51,454 nt of DNA from Candidatus Pelearchaeum maunauluense. GTDB taxonomy: Archaea; Thermoproteota; Nitrososphaeria_A; Caldarchaeales; Caldarchaeaceae. Positions 23,827-33,310 of this stretch are shown one piece after another (position 1 is the first letter of the stretch; each line of letters opens with the position of its first letter). The notes under the pieces are model-generated. The model did not search any database. It was not told the DNA's origin and saw only the letters and a list, made by a program, of their open reading frames with translations. The stretch covers positions 1 to 51,454 of the forward strand of contig JANVYQ010000011.1 in assembly GCA_030059675.1 (NCBI GenBank), read 5' to 3'. A program made the position numbers and the translations under genes.

Positions 23827-25225
23827 GCCCCTTCTCATCCAGATACTCCTTCACACGCCTGATTCCCTCTGCTATATCCTCCTCAGAAGCGCCTAGTGAG
23901 ATTCTAACGTATTGTGGATAATCTCCAAATGCTGTTCCAGGAGCTAGGCCGACGTTCTTGCTCTCAAGTAGGTTCATGGCGAATTCTGTTGTATCCAGTC
24001 CCTCTATGTTGAATCGCGGGAATACATACATGCCGCCCTCTGGCTTATGGTATGATGCTGGCAACTTCTCCAGCTCTCGCACTGCTACCTCCATCCTGCG
24101 GCGCATTATCTCCGCATAACGCCTAGCCTCGTCGGCTAGCTCTAGAGCCTTCATTCCAGCCAGCTGGACAAACTCTGGAACACAGGTTATTATGAGCGAC
24201 ATGACCTGAGCCATCCTTGAGACAACCTCAGCATCGGAGACTGCGAAGCCCATCCTGTAGCCAGTCATGCCCCAACTCTTGGAGAACGAGGATATGAGCA
24301 CATACTTAACATCCCCCTCTTGCTGTAGTACTGAGACATGCTCACCGTTAAAGCTATAGTCTGCATATACCTCGTCGCTTATGACGTATATTCCATACTC
24401 GCGTGCTATGTCAACTAGCTTTTGGAATGCTTCGCGGCTTATCACCCTGCCCGTTGGGTTGTTGGGGTAGTTTAGTACTATTGCGCGGGTTGCTGGGGTT
24501 ATCTTCTCCTCCACCTCCTCCGGCCTGGGCGTCCACGCGTCTTCCAGCCTGGTCTTTACACGCACAGGCCGCGCTCCTATGAACTCTGCGCACTGGGCAT
24601 ACATGGGCCATGAAGGGTCTATGATTATTATCTCATCACCCAGCGATGCGAGGCTCTTCATAGCCAGGTATACCGCGAACCTCCCGCCTGGTGAGACGAC
24701 TATGTTCTCCGGGTTTACCCCTGCTCCGAAGCGCGTCTCTAGGTATTGGGATATTTTCTTCCTTAGCTGTGGAAGCCCTTTGGCGTCGCTGTAACGTGCA
24801 TAGCCTTCGCGTATTGCTTGTATTGCTGCGTCGGCAACTTGTTGGGGAGCTCCCAAGTCTGGCTCGCCCACCTCTAGGCGGATGACCTTCCTACCCTGTC
24901 TCTCCAGCTCTTTAGCGCGGCGGAAAATATCAAAATGAGTTATCTGCTTCCCTTTCTTATGCTCCTGAACCTTGACGGACTCATTAAACATTAGCGTGGC
25001 TATCTTATTCACTAGGGCCTCGGATAGGTTGTTTGCCCGTGCCTCCTCAATCATGGCGCGTCTAAGCTCATGCTCTGCGCCACTCTGAACAATCTCTATA
25101 CCAAGCTGCTTCTTCAGCTCGCCTACACGTCTGGCGAGTTCTGCTCTACGGGCTAGAAGCCTAATGACCTCAACTGACACGGACTTAAGCTCTTCGCGGA
25201 GCTTCTCCAGCTCTTCGCCGCTCAT
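23819..25225 (-). CDS. Chorismate mutase (AroQ) fused to class I aminotransferase
   Basis: Residues 1-95 form an AroQ-type chorismate mutase helix bundle (EEVIRLLARRAELARRVGELK-like Arg/Lys/Glu pattern). The rest is a fold-type I PLP aminotransferase with VEVGEPDLGAP-like opening (RLEVGEPDLGAPQQVADAAI), NYPNNPTGR (PLP-binding Asn), ISDEVYADYSF and the lysine motif SSFSKSWGMTGYRMG. The start at 25225 (MSGEELEKLREEL) is preferred to one three codons earlier. The fusion joins chorismate-to-prephenate conversion with transamination of the keto acid (prephenate or arylpyruvate), matching the nearby TyrA gene. Such fusions are known in some archaea. A TATA-like TTTTTATTAG lies upstream. Confidence 0.88.
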   Translation of the reverse strand: MSGEELEKLREELKSVSVEVIRLLARRAELARRVGELKKQLGIEIVQSGAEHELRRAMIEEARANNLSEALVNKIATLMFNESVKVQEHKKGKQITHFDIFRRAKELERQGRKVIRLEVGEPDLGAPQQVADAAIQAIREGYARYSDAKGLPQLRKKISQYLETRFGAGVNPENIVVSPGGRFAVYLAMKSLASLGDEIIIIDPSWPMYAQCAEFIGARPVRVKTRLEDAWTPRPEEVEEKITPATRAIVLNYPNNPTGRVISREAFQKLVDIAREYGIYVISDEVYADYSFNGEHVSVLQQEGDVKYVLISSFSKSWGMTGYRMGFAVSDAEVVSRMAQVMSLIITCVPEFVQLAGMKALELADEARRYAEIMRRRMEVAVRELEKLPASYHKPEGGMYVFPRFNIEGLDTTEFAMNLLESKNVGLAPGTAFGDYPQYVRISLGASEEDIAEGIRRVKEYLDEKGLT

Positions 25226-25406
25226 CTCCAGCAACGCTAAGACGCCTCCTCATAAGCGTTATCAGCTAATAAAAATGGTCAAGCATCCGCAACCTGATTG
25301 ACACACCCCCCTAAAGCCGCTGGCGTTATACGACGTTGACGCCTAAGGTTTTTAAGTAGCGTGGGGCGTAGGTTGTGGATTAGGCGGGCAAGGAGGTGTT
25401 CATGCA

Positions 25407-25718
25407 ATGCCGCAGATGGTCAGGATTAAGCTGACGAGCACAAAGCTGGAGAAGCTGGAGCAGGTATGCGCCGAGATTAAGGACATAGCGGAGAAGACAG
25501 GGACGCGCCTTTCGGGGCCAGTTCCACTACCAGTGAAGAGGCTCGTCCTGCCTGTGAGAAAATCACCATGCGGCGAGGGCACCAAGACCTGGCGAAAACA
25601 CGAGATGCGGATACATAGACGGCTCATAGACCTGGGAATATCAGACCAACGCGTAATGCGCCAGATAATGCGCATCCAGATACCAGATGACGTAAGCGTA
25701 GAGATGACCGTAAGATGA
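25407..25718 (+). CDS. rps10: 30S ribosomal protein uS10
   Basis: This 103-residue protein is archaeal uS10: MVRIKLTSTKLEKLEQVCAE, GTRLSGPVPLPVKRLVLPVR and EMRIHRRLIDLGISDQRVMR, ending in the short IRIQIPDDVSVEM strand. A ribosome site GGAGGTG precedes the start and a TATA-like TTTTTAAGTAG lies about 50-60 bases upstream. In most archaea rps10 directly follows the aEF1A gene in the same direction. Here it points towards the aEF1A gene, tail to tail, 59 bases apart. Confidence 0.93.
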   Translation: MPQMVRIKLTSTKLEKLEQVCAEIKDIAEKTGTRLSGPVPLPVKRLVLPVRKSPCGEGTKTWRKHEMRIHRRLIDLGISDQRVMRQIMRIQIPDDVSVEMTVR

Positions 25719-25777
25719 AACACGTAACAAAAGAAAAGAATAAAGAATTTGATTATTAAATGCTTGGGAGATTTCTC

Positions 25778-27073
25778 TCATGCTTGTTCTGTTATCTCTT
25801 TGACGACGCCTGCAGCAACCGTCATGCCGCTGTCGCGTATGGCGAATCGTCCCAGGTCAGGTGATTTGCTGTACGGCTCAAGAGCTATCGGGTTGAGTGG
25901 CCGCAGCTTAACCACCGCAACATCACCAGTCTTGATGAATGATGGGTTCTTCTCAACGACCTGGCCAGTCCGCGGGTCCATCTTCTGCAATATCTCCACG
26001 AACTTTACCGCTGTCTGGGCTGTGTGTATGTGCATGACTGGCGTGTAGCCTACTGCTATCGCTGTTGGGTGGTATATCACGACTATCTGGGCTAGTATCT
26101 CCCTGGCAACTGGGCATGGGTTATCAGGATGGCATACAACCATCCCCCTGGCTAGCTGGCTCTTCTCAACACCCTTCAGGGCGAAGCCGATGTTATCGCC
26201 TGGCACGGCCTGGGGCAGAGGCGAGTGGTGCATCTCTATGCTCTTCACCTCAGCCTTCACGCCTGCGGGCTGTATGAGAACCACATCACCAGCCTTGAGG
26301 ACGCCTGTCTCAACCCTCCCAACAGGCACGGTGCCAACGCCCTTGATTGAATAGACCGCCTGGATAGGTATCCTCAGCGGCTTATCAATCGGCTTAGGCG
26401 GCTCCTGCAGCTGGTCTAGAGCCTCCTGAACAGTAGGCCCATTATACCAGGGCATGTTCTGGCTCTTCTCCACCAGGTTGTCGCCGAGCCAGCCTGAAAC
26501 AGGTATGAAGGGTATCTTGCTCACGTCGTAGCCGATGGTCTTAAGCAGGTCGCTCACACCCTGCTTAACCTCCTCATAACGCTCCTTGGACCAATTCACG
26601 GTCTGGTCGTCCATCTTGTTAACCAGCACCACCAGCTGCTTGATCCCCAGCAGGAACGCTAGATACGCGTGCTCGCGCGTCTGACCGCCTGGGGCTATGC
26701 CGACCTCAAACTCGCCCTTCTTGGTAGAGACCACCAGAATAGCCGCATCCGCCTGACTAGCGCCAGTAATCATGTTCTTGACAAAGTCGCGATGACCTGG
26801 TGCGTCGATAAGCGTGAAGAAGAACTTCTTGGTCTCAAACTTCTGGAAAGCCAGGTCTATGGTAAGACCGCGCTCACGCTCCTCCTTAATCCTGTCCAGA
26901 ACCCAGGCGTACTTGAAGGTCTCCTTCCCCATCCTCTTGGCCTCCTCCTCGAACTGCGCCAGCGTACGCTCGTCAATGGCACCCAGCTTATACAGGAAGT
27001 GCCCCATCGTCGTGCTCTTCCCGTGATCTACATGGCCTATTACTACTAGGTTAAGGTGAGGCTTCCCCGACAT
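25778..27073 (-). CDS. tuf: Translation elongation factor 1A (aEF1A)
   Basis: This 431-residue GTPase delivers aminoacyl-tRNA to the ribosome. G1 is GHVDHGKST, G2 is in RERGLTIDLAFQ, G3 is DAPGHRDF, G4 is NKMD and G5 is VSGW. Archaeal features include KGEFEVGIAPGGQTREHA and the C-terminal domains with PVGRVETGVLK and MVVCHPDNP. The frame is open for another 110 codons upstream, but ATG 27073 (MSGKPHLNLVVIG) is the family start. A strong TATA element (TAAGTATATATTTGAG, 27096-27111 read on the minus strand) sits 25-35 bases before it. Confidence 0.95.
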   Translation of the reverse strand: MSGKPHLNLVVIGHVDHGKSTTMGHFLYKLGAIDERTLAQFEEEAKRMGKETFKYAWVLDRIKEERERGLTIDLAFQKFETKKFFFTLIDAPGHRDFVKNMITGASQADAAILVVSTKKGEFEVGIAPGGQTREHAYLAFLLGIKQLVVLVNKMDDQTVNWSKERYEEVKQGVSDLLKTIGYDVSKIPFIPVSGWLGDNLVEKSQNMPWYNGPTVQEALDQLQEPPKPIDKPLRIPIQAVYSIKGVGTVPVGRVETGVLKAGDVVLIQPAGVKAEVKSIEMHHSPLPQAVPGDNIGFALKGVEKSQLARGMVVCHPDNPCPVAREILAQIVVIYHPTAIAVGYTPVMHIHTAQTAVKFVEILQKMDPRTGQVVEKNPSFIKTGDVAVVKLRPLNPIALEPYSKSPDLGRFAIRDSGMTVAAGVVKEITEQA

Positions 27074-27217
27074 GTTAGGAGTCGTTTCTTGATTCTCAAA
27101 TATATACTTAATATTCTTGACGGTTACTATGCGGCTCAGATGGCTGTTTTGGCGGGATTTTGGGCTGCTTGGGTTGCTGATATATATTAGGGCTACATCG
27201 GTGGCTGTTTGGTGGTT

Positions 27218-28429
27218 ATGCTTTTGGCGCAGGGTGCTTTGTCTGGTGTCCGCGTTATTGAGCTCGGTACTGCGATAGCTGCGCCTATGTGTGGTATGCT
27301 GCTGGGCGAGATGGGTGCTGAGGTCATCAAGATAGAGACGCCTGGCCGCGGTGATGATGCGCGCAACTGGGGGGACAAGGTGGGGGGCGAGAGCCTCTAC
27401 TTCTTCCACTACAACAAGAACAAAAAGAGCTGCGCGCTCAACCTCAAGGATGAGCGCGGTAGAGAGGCCCTCAAACGACTAGTGGAGCGGAGCGATGTTC
27501 TTATTGAGAACTTCAGGCCAGGCGTGATGGATAGGCTCGGCCTCTCCTACGAGAAGCTCCGCGAAGTAAATCCACGCCTCATCTACTGCTCTGTCTCAGG
27601 CTTCGGCCAGTGGGGGCCGTATAGCCAGCTCGGAGGGTATGACGTCATTATACAGGGCATGAGCGGCCTTATGTCAATCACAGGCGAGCCTGAAGGCGAG
27701 CCCCTCCGCGTGGGTCTTCCAATAACAGATATACTCGCAGCACTTTACGCGGCCTACTCGGTAGCGCTCACCCTCTTCTGGCGCGAGAAGACTGGCGAGG
27801 GCCAGCGCATAGACATATCGCTCTTTGAAGCTGCGGTGGGGGCTATGGGGCAGTGGATAAGCATCTACTCAGGAACAGGCCGCGTGCCCAAGAGGTTTGG
27901 AAACAGGTATCCGCTAATCTCGCCCTACGAGCCCATAAGGACACGCGACGGCTACGTGATTGTCGCAATAGGGAATGAAGACCTCTGGAGACGTTTCTGC
28001 AAGCTGATTGGCCGCGAAGACCTGGTTTCAGACCCGCGCTTCGCAACCAACCAGGATAGGATAAAGCCTGAGAACAGGCGCGCTCTGCTGGAGATTCTCT
28101 ACTCCGTGATGAGCGGCCGCGACTCGCGGGACTGGCTTAAGGAGCTTTGGAGGGAGGGAATACCCGCTGGCCCTATAAACAGCGTGGATAAGCTGCTGGA
28201 GGATGAGCATCTCCGCGAGAGGAGGATGTTCGTCAATCTCAACCATCCTACGATAGGAAATATAACAGCGGTGAATGTTGTTCCCAAGCTTAGCGCAGCA
28301 GGGGGTAGCGTTAGGGCTCCCTCGCCGCTTCTGGGGCAGCATACCCGCGAGGTCCTAAAACTAGCGGGCTACAGCGACGCTGAGATAGATGAGCTGGTAA
28401 AGGCGGGCGTGGCGCAGGAAGCTGGATAA
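27218..28429 (+). CDS. Class III (CaiB/BaiF) CoA transferase
   Basis: About 403 residues from ATG 27218 (MLLAQGALSGVRVIELGTAI). Family motifs are PMCGMLLGEMGAEVIKIE, NKKSCALNLKDERG, VLIENFRPGVMDRLGL, LIYCSVSGFGQWGPY and the catalytic-Asp segment PITDILAALYAAYSV. The C-terminal IPAGPINSVDKLLEDEH and SPLLGQHTREVL are also typical. It transfers CoA between a carboxylic acid and an acyl-CoA donor; the natural acids cannot be told. It has its own TATA element (GATATATATTAG near 27178-27190), divergent from the aEF1A promoter. The next gene is an ABC ATPase on the same strand. Confidence 0.85.
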   Translation: MLLAQGALSGVRVIELGTAIAAPMCGMLLGEMGAEVIKIETPGRGDDARNWGDKVGGESLYFFHYNKNKKSCALNLKDERGREALKRLVERSDVLIENFRPGVMDRLGLSYEKLREVNPRLIYCSVSGFGQWGPYSQLGGYDVIIQGMSGLMSITGEPEGEPLRVGLPITDILAALYAAYSVALTLFWREKTGEGQRIDISLFEAAVGAMGQWISIYSGTGRVPKRFGNRYPLISPYEPIRTRDGYVIVAIGNEDLWRRFCKLIGREDLVSDPRFATNQDRIKPENRRALLEILYSVMSGRDSRDWLKELWREGIPAGPINSVDKLLEDEHLRERRMFVNLNHPTIGNITAVNVVPKLSAAGGSVRAPSPLLGQHTREVLKLAGYSDAEIDELVKAGVAQEAG

Positions 28430-28563
28430 AGGTTTTAACGTAAGGTCGGAGACGCTAGGCTTAAGAAGAGTCATGAAAAAGTGTTAAAAGGAGGGTTTTT
28501 GGCTTGGGCTGGGGCAAACAAACCAACCACAAGAGAACCCAACAAGAACCGGCGTTTAAGGAT

Positions 28564-30090
28564 ATGGCAGACGACGCTGAGAAGCTCATACTAGAGGCCG
28601 TCTCAATAACCAAGAGGTTTGGGAATGTAGTAGCCAACGATAAGGTTGATTTCAGGCTTAGGCGCGGTGAGATTCACGCCCTCTTGGGCGAGAACGGCGC
28701 TGGGAAGACCACGCTATGTAGTATATTGTATGGCATGTTAAAGCCCGATGAAGGCTGTATCAAGGTGGATGGGAGGGAAGTATCGTTCCGCTCACCGCGC
28801 GACGCGATGGCAGCTGGTATAGGAATGGTCCATCAAGAATTCATGCTAGTCCCCAACATGATGGTGGCTGAGAACATCGCATTAATGTTGGATAGCGGGA
28901 ATAAATTCCTAGTAGACCTGGATGCTGTTGAGGAGAGGATTAACAGCGTGGCTAGGCAGTATGGGCTTAGCGTAAAGCCGCGCGCCCTAGTTTCACACCT
29001 CTCGGCAGGGGAGAAACAGCGGGTTGAGATACTAAAAGCCCTACTACGGGGGGCTGACGTGCTAATACTTGACGAGCCCACCTCCGTTTTAACACGAATA
29101 GAGACACGCGAGCTATTCAACTCACTGCGCCAAATGGCGAGTCAGGGCAAGTCAATAATCTTCGTAACGCATAAGATTGATGAGGCCATGGCGCTGGCTG
29201 ACAGGGTTACGGTGCTTAGACAGGGTAAAGTTGTCGCCACAGTTGATACAAGCTCGGTTGATAGGCAGCAGCTTGCTAGGCTAATCGTGGGGCGTGAGGT
29301 CTTGCTCAACGTTTCCAGAACGCATACACAGGTTGGTGATGTGTTGCTTGATGTGCGCGATGTTACCGCTATGGGTGACCTGGGCGTCCCTGCTCTCAAG
29401 AATGTCTCGCTCCAGGTTAGGGCTGGAGAGATACTGGGCATAGCTGGTGTTGCTGGTAATGGTCAGCGCGAGCTCGTGGAGGTAATCACAGGTCTCCGCC
29501 GCGTTGTTTCGGGAAAAATAATAATCGCTGGCAAGGATGTGACAAACCTAGACCCAAATAAGATAAGAAGCCTAGGAGTAGCGCATATACCAGAGGAGCA
29601 GAAGACTGGCCTAATTTTTGACTTCACCCTCTCTGACAACCTCGCCATGCTGCCTCACTTGGCTGAGCGTTTCAAGAAGGGCATACTGCTTGATGGGCGG
29701 CTAGTTAGGAGTAAGATGAACGACCTCATGCGTATGTATGAGATTAAGGCCAGCTCGCCTGATGTTAAGGCCTGGACACTCTCAGGCGGAAATAAGCAGA
29801 AAGCAATCTTGGCGCGCGAGCTTTGGTGGGGGCCTAAGCTGATAATAGCCAATAACCCCACTAAGGGGCTAGACCTGGCGGCTACGGACTATGTACGTAA
29901 TGTTCTGCTGAGCGCGAAGAAGGAGGGTAAGGGAATACTTCTCATATCAAGCGAGTTGGATGAGGTTCTTGATATGAGCGATAGGATAGCCGTGATGCAC
30001 GACGGGCGCGTGGTGGGCGTGTTTGACCACAGCCAGATAGACTTGGACGCGATAGCGAGCCTAATGCTATCTGGAAAGAGGGCAGCCTAG
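28564..30090 (+). CDS. Nucleoside-type ABC transporter, double ATPase subunit
   Basis: A 508-residue protein with two ATP-binding cassettes. The first has GENGAGKTTLCSILYGM, LSAGEKQRVEI and LILDEPTSVLT. The second has GVAGNGQRELVEVITGL, SGGNKQKAILARE and a weaker IIANNPTKGLD. This is the sugar/nucleoside (RbsA-like, YufO-like) type that pairs with BMP binding proteins. ATG 28564 (MADDAEKLILEAVS) is a better start than TTG 28504. It converges with its permease genes: both stop codons share the palindrome CTAG at 30087-30090, so it is not in the same transcript as the rest of the transporter. Confidence 0.85.
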   Translation: MADDAEKLILEAVSITKRFGNVVANDKVDFRLRRGEIHALLGENGAGKTTLCSILYGMLKPDEGCIKVDGREVSFRSPRDAMAAGIGMVHQEFMLVPNMMVAENIALMLDSGNKFLVDLDAVEERINSVARQYGLSVKPRALVSHLSAGEKQRVEILKALLRGADVLILDEPTSVLTRIETRELFNSLRQMASQGKSIIFVTHKIDEAMALADRVTVLRQGKVVATVDTSSVDRQQLARLIVGREVLLNVSRTHTQVGDVLLDVRDVTAMGDLGVPALKNVSLQVRAGEILGIAGVAGNGQRELVEVITGLRRVVSGKIIIAGKDVTNLDPNKIRSLGVAHIPEEQKTGLIFDFTLSDNLAMLPHLAERFKKGILLDGRLVRSKMNDLMRMYEIKASSPDVKAWTLSGGNKQKAILARELWWGPKLIIANNPTKGLDLAATDYVRNVLLSAKKEGKGILLISSELDEVLDMSDRIAVMHDGRVVGVFDHSQIDLDAIASLMLSGKRAA

Positions 30091-31028
30091 CCAGCGCGCC
30101 TATAAGGCTGCAACAACGCGGCAGGCGCTTGAGCCTTCCTCCCAAATATCGGTATGAGCGCGATAACCGTTATCCAGGGTAGCATGTTGAGGAAGTAGTA
30201 CTTAATCCCAACGCCTACTGATTGCAGGCCAAGCTGGAGCGAGTCCACGTAGTTGAAGATTAGTATGGGTATGAGCGCTCTATAGGGGTTCCAGTTGCCG
30301 AAGTATATCATGGCCAGCGCTATGAATCCTCTCCCGAATGTTATGTTCAGAACGTAGCTGCTGAGGAATGCTGTAGTGAAGTAGGCTCCTCCAAGCCCAG
30401 CGAGCATGGAGCCTATCAGCACCGCTATCATCCTTGTTCTATAGACGTTTATGCCCATGGAGTCGGCTGCCCTAGGGTTCTCGCCAACCGCGCGTATTCT
30501 CATGCCTAGGTTTGTCCTCTTGAGGAAGAGCGCCACCGCGGGAACGAGGAGGAGCGATAGATAGACCAGGGGGTTATGGTTGAAGAGTATAGGCCCTATT
30601 ATGGGTATGTCGCTCAGAACTGGAATGGGCATCACACCTATTGTATTGACTGTGGGCGACGCAACCTCTCTGAAGAAGATTCGGTATAGAACGTCTGAGA
30701 GCCCGAAGCCCGCGAGCCATATTCCTAAGCCGACGACTACTTGGTTCACGCCGCCGTATACTGTTAGTACTCCGAAGACCATGCCTATGAGCATTCCGAC
30801 CAGCATGGCGCTTAGCGCGCCCATCCAGGGGTTTCCCGTGATGAAGGATACTACGAAGGCCGTGAAGGCGCCTAGTAGCATGATGCCCTCCACACCTAGG
30901 TTGAGGACGCCGCTCTTCTCAGTTATCAGCTCCCCCATACTAGCTATGAGTATGGTCGGCGCTATCCTCATCGTGATAGCTAGAGACGCTATGAAGAAAT
31001 CCAACGTCAAGACCTCGTGAATGGCCAT
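30087..31028 (-). CDS. Nucleoside-type ABC transporter permease, second subunit
   Basis: This 313-residue integral membrane protein has about eight helices. LITEKSGVLNLGVEGIMLLG and the ENPRAADSMGINVYRTRMIA coupling region are typical of the second permease of BMP-linked nucleoside transporters (YufQ-like). It overlaps the first permease by 22 bases (31007-31028), indicating translational coupling. It ends on the CTAG shared with the convergent ATPase gene. Predicted substrates are nucleosides or a nucleobase. Confidence 0.85.
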   Translation of the reverse strand: MAIHEVLTLDFFIASLAITMRIAPTILIASMGELITEKSGVLNLGVEGIMLLGAFTAFVVSFITGNPWMGALSAMLVGMLIGMVFGVLTVYGGVNQVVVGLGIWLAGFGLSDVLYRIFFREVASPTVNTIGVMPIPVLSDIPIIGPILFNHNPLVYLSLLLVPAVALFLKRTNLGMRIRAVGENPRAADSMGINVYRTRMIAVLIGSMLAGLGGAYFTTAFLSSYVLNITFGRGFIALAMIYFGNWNPYRALIPILIFNYVDSLQLGLQSVGVGIKYYFLNMLPWITVIALIPIFGRKAQAPAALLQPYRRAG

Positions 31029-32068
31029 GAGATTACACGCTCCCTTCTAACCAGGTACTGCGATATTGTGAGGCTTACGAGCATTATCCCGATTATTGCG
31101 TAGACGAGTGGGAATGGGACTTGGACGGCTCGTTGCATTGCTTGCGCGCCTATCATTATGTAGCTGAAGAAGAATGAGGAGAAGAGTATCCCTATGGGGT
31201 GCGCAGCCCCCAGCATCGCCACAACTATAGCGATATACCCGAAGCCCGTCTCCGCATAGCCAGCGTCCATCCTATATAGAACCCCCATGACGTGAAGCCC
31301 TCCAGCAAGGCCTGCCAGCGCGCCCGCTATGAGGAGTGAGAGTACGGTTATCTTCGGTATGCTTATTCCAGCATAGCGCGCGGCCTCTGGGTTTTTGCCC
31401 ACAGCCTTCACCGCTAGGCCGAAGTGCGTCCTCTCGGCCAAGATATACATAACCACCACAAGCGCAAGCGCTATGAAGACCGCGACGCTCAAGCGTGTTT
31501 CTGGTATTAGTAGTGGAAGCCTAAGCTCAGGCGGTATTACGTCGCTTATCAAATAGCCCGCGGAGAACCTGCCCCTGATGGGGCCGTCAAGCGCCCAGAA
31601 GAGCATCCCGACAGCAACCAGGTTGAGCAGTAGCGTTACTACTATCTCGTTGCTGCCGAACTTGGCCTTGAGTATGGCTGGAACCGCCACCCAGGCGACG
31701 CCGCCGAGAGCAGCTGACAAGAGCATGAGCACAATCATTATGGGCGGGGGTATTCCGTAGCCGCCCAAGGCCTTCCAGCCAATCATGCTCATAATGCTGC
31801 CGATTAGAAACTGTCCCTCCCCACCAACATTCCACAGGTTAGCACGCAGCGCGAAGCCTATGCCCAGCGAGATTATGAGCAGCGCGGTGAACCAGACGAA
31901 TATCTCCCCTATGTTGTAAGCGTCTGAGAATGGATAAAAAATTAGGATGTTTAGGGCGAAGCCCACGTCAGCCCCAGTCGCGGCGACCACAACAAGCCCC
32001 GCGGCTAGCCCTATGAGGGCCGCGAGGACGTTGAAGACCGTTAGCCGCAGTATGCGCTGGGGCTGCAT
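31007..32068 (-). CDS. Nucleoside-type ABC transporter permease, first subunit
   Basis: This 353-residue membrane protein has about nine helices. ALRANLWNVGGEGQFLIGSI and KFGSNEIVVTLLLNLVAVGM are signature segments of YufP-like permeases, and KAVGKNPEAARYAGISI is the cytoplasmic coupling loop. It lies 12 bases after the binding-protein stop and overlaps the next permease. The order binding protein, permease, permease on one strand is standard for this transporter class; only the ATPase gene is displaced. Confidence 0.85.
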   Translation of the reverse strand: MQPQRILRLTVFNVLAALIGLAAGLVVVAATGADVGFALNILIFYPFSDAYNIGEIFVWFTALLIISLGIGFALRANLWNVGGEGQFLIGSIMSMIGWKALGGYGIPPPIMIVLMLLSAALGGVAWVAVPAILKAKFGSNEIVVTLLLNLVAVGMLFWALDGPIRGRFSAGYLISDVIPPELRLPLLIPETRLSVAVFIALALVVVMYILAERTHFGLAVKAVGKNPEAARYAGISIPKITVLSLLIAGALAGLAGGLHVMGVLYRMDAGYAETGFGYIAIVVAMLGAAHPIGILFSSFFFSYIMIGAQAMQRAVQVPFPLVYAIIGIMLVSLTISQYLVRRERVISWPFTRS

Positions 32069-32080
32069 CGGCTCGCCTTC

Positions 32081-33310
32081 TTACAGACCCTCTATCCTAG
32101 CAGCGGTAGGCTTACACTTGTCCTGGTCTGGGTTGTCAAAGCAGCTGTAGTCAAAGGTTATCTTGACCGCCCCCTGTAGTATCTTATTGTATAGGTCCAG
32201 AATCTCCTGCCTAACGTCTTCTGGAATGTTCTTGCCTAGGCTTATCGTTACTATGCCCGCCGCCATCGTGGCTGTCAGGAGACCGTTCTTCCACGTTCCG
32301 CGTACATAGTCCATGAACGCGGCTGCGAGCGGTATATCCCATCGGAATACTATGGAGCCCATCAGCTTCTCTATCTCAGGCCTTATCTTCGGCAGGTCTG
32401 CATATACCGTAGAGGTCCAGAAGCCTTTCTCCAGCGATGCCTCCACTACGCCTACATCTATCCCGTCGCCGCTACTTGCTATGACGTCGGCGCCTTCTGC
32501 GAACATGGTCTCTGCCGCTTTCTTGGCTCCCGCCACGTCTGCCCATGAGAGCGCCATATAGGCCTCTCTAACCTCCGCATCTGGGTTGGCTAGCTTCACG
32601 CCCGCCTTGAACGCTTCATGCCCCTCCCAGATGGAAGGAACACGGCCACCGCCCACTATGCCGACCAGATTACTCTTAGTGAGCTTCCCAGCTATGTAGC
32701 CCATCAGGAAACCGCCCTCGCCGAGGGTCATCCAGATATTATAGACGTTCTCGGCAACCTGGGCACCTGGCTCAAACACACCAACCAGCGCTGGGTGGCA
32801 GTCAACGCAGATGAACATCGTATCAGGGAACTGGGGCGCAATCTTGTGGAACATCACCATATACTGTATCCCCTGGCCTATGATTATGTTATAGCCCCGC
32901 TTCGCATAGTCAACCGCATAGGGCTCCGCCTTAGTTCCGTCAAACAGGTTCCTCTCTACGGCTAGCTCAAAGCCGAGCTGCTCCTGCAGCCTCTTAACAG
33001 CATCGAATGCCGCTCGGTTCCACGAGTTGTCCTTCTCGTCTATCGGGAGTATTAGCAAGACCTTGAGTTCTGAGAATGGGGTCTTCCCAGCTACTGTCTT
33101 TGTCTCGGTAACCGTAACCGTGGCTCCCGCCGTCTGGGTTACTGTTGATACTACCGTCTCCGTGACTACCTGGGCTGGCCTGGCCCAGCCCCACGCAGCT
33201 ATGCCTGCGAAAATTATCACAAGCGCCACTAGAACGGCCGTAGCCTGCGTTATTCCCGTAGCGTTTCTCCTATTCCGCAACATGATTCCTAATCCCTCGT
33301 CATTTGACAA
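32081..33310 (-). CDS. BMP-family substrate-binding protein
   Basis: About 400 residues: an N-terminal membrane anchor (AVLVALVIIFAGIAAWGWA), a Thr/Val-rich linker (VVSTVTQTAGATVTVTETK) and a BMP/PnrA-like binding domain with LLILPIDEKDNSWNRAAFDA, NIIIGQGIQYM, LVGIVGGGRVPSIWEGHEAF and DVIASSGDGIDVGV. BMP proteins bind nucleosides such as purines. ATG 33283 (MLRNRRNATGIT) is an alternative start nine codons in. It heads the leftward transporter operon, divergent from the uracil phosphoribosyltransferase gene, pointing to a nucleoside or nucleobase salvage locus. Confidence 0.85.
   Translation of the reverse strand: MSNDEGLGIMLRNRRNATGITQATAVLVALVIIFAGIAAWGWARPAQVVTETVVSTVTQTAGATVTVTETKTVAGKTPFSELKVLLILPIDEKDNSWNRAAFDAVKRLQEQLGFELAVERNLFDGTKAEPYAVDYAKRGYNIIIGQGIQYMVMFHKIAPQFPDTMFICVDCHPALVGVFEPGAQVAENVYNIWMTLGEGGFLMGYIAGKLTKSNLVGIVGGGRVPSIWEGHEAFKAGVKLANPDAEVREAYMALSWADVAGAKKAAETMFAEGADVIASSGDGIDVGVVEASLEKGFWTSTVYADLPKIRPEIEKLMGSIVFRWDIPLAAAFMDYVRGTWKNGLLTATMAAGIVTISLGKNIPEDVRQEILDLYNKILQGAVKITFDYSCFDNPDQDKCKPTAARIEGL

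Noticed and set aside
27074..27409. N-terminal extension of aEF1A to give 543 residues
   Set aside because: The extra 112 residues have no resemblance to the family, the TATA element lies inside them, and ATG 27073 gives the canonical start.
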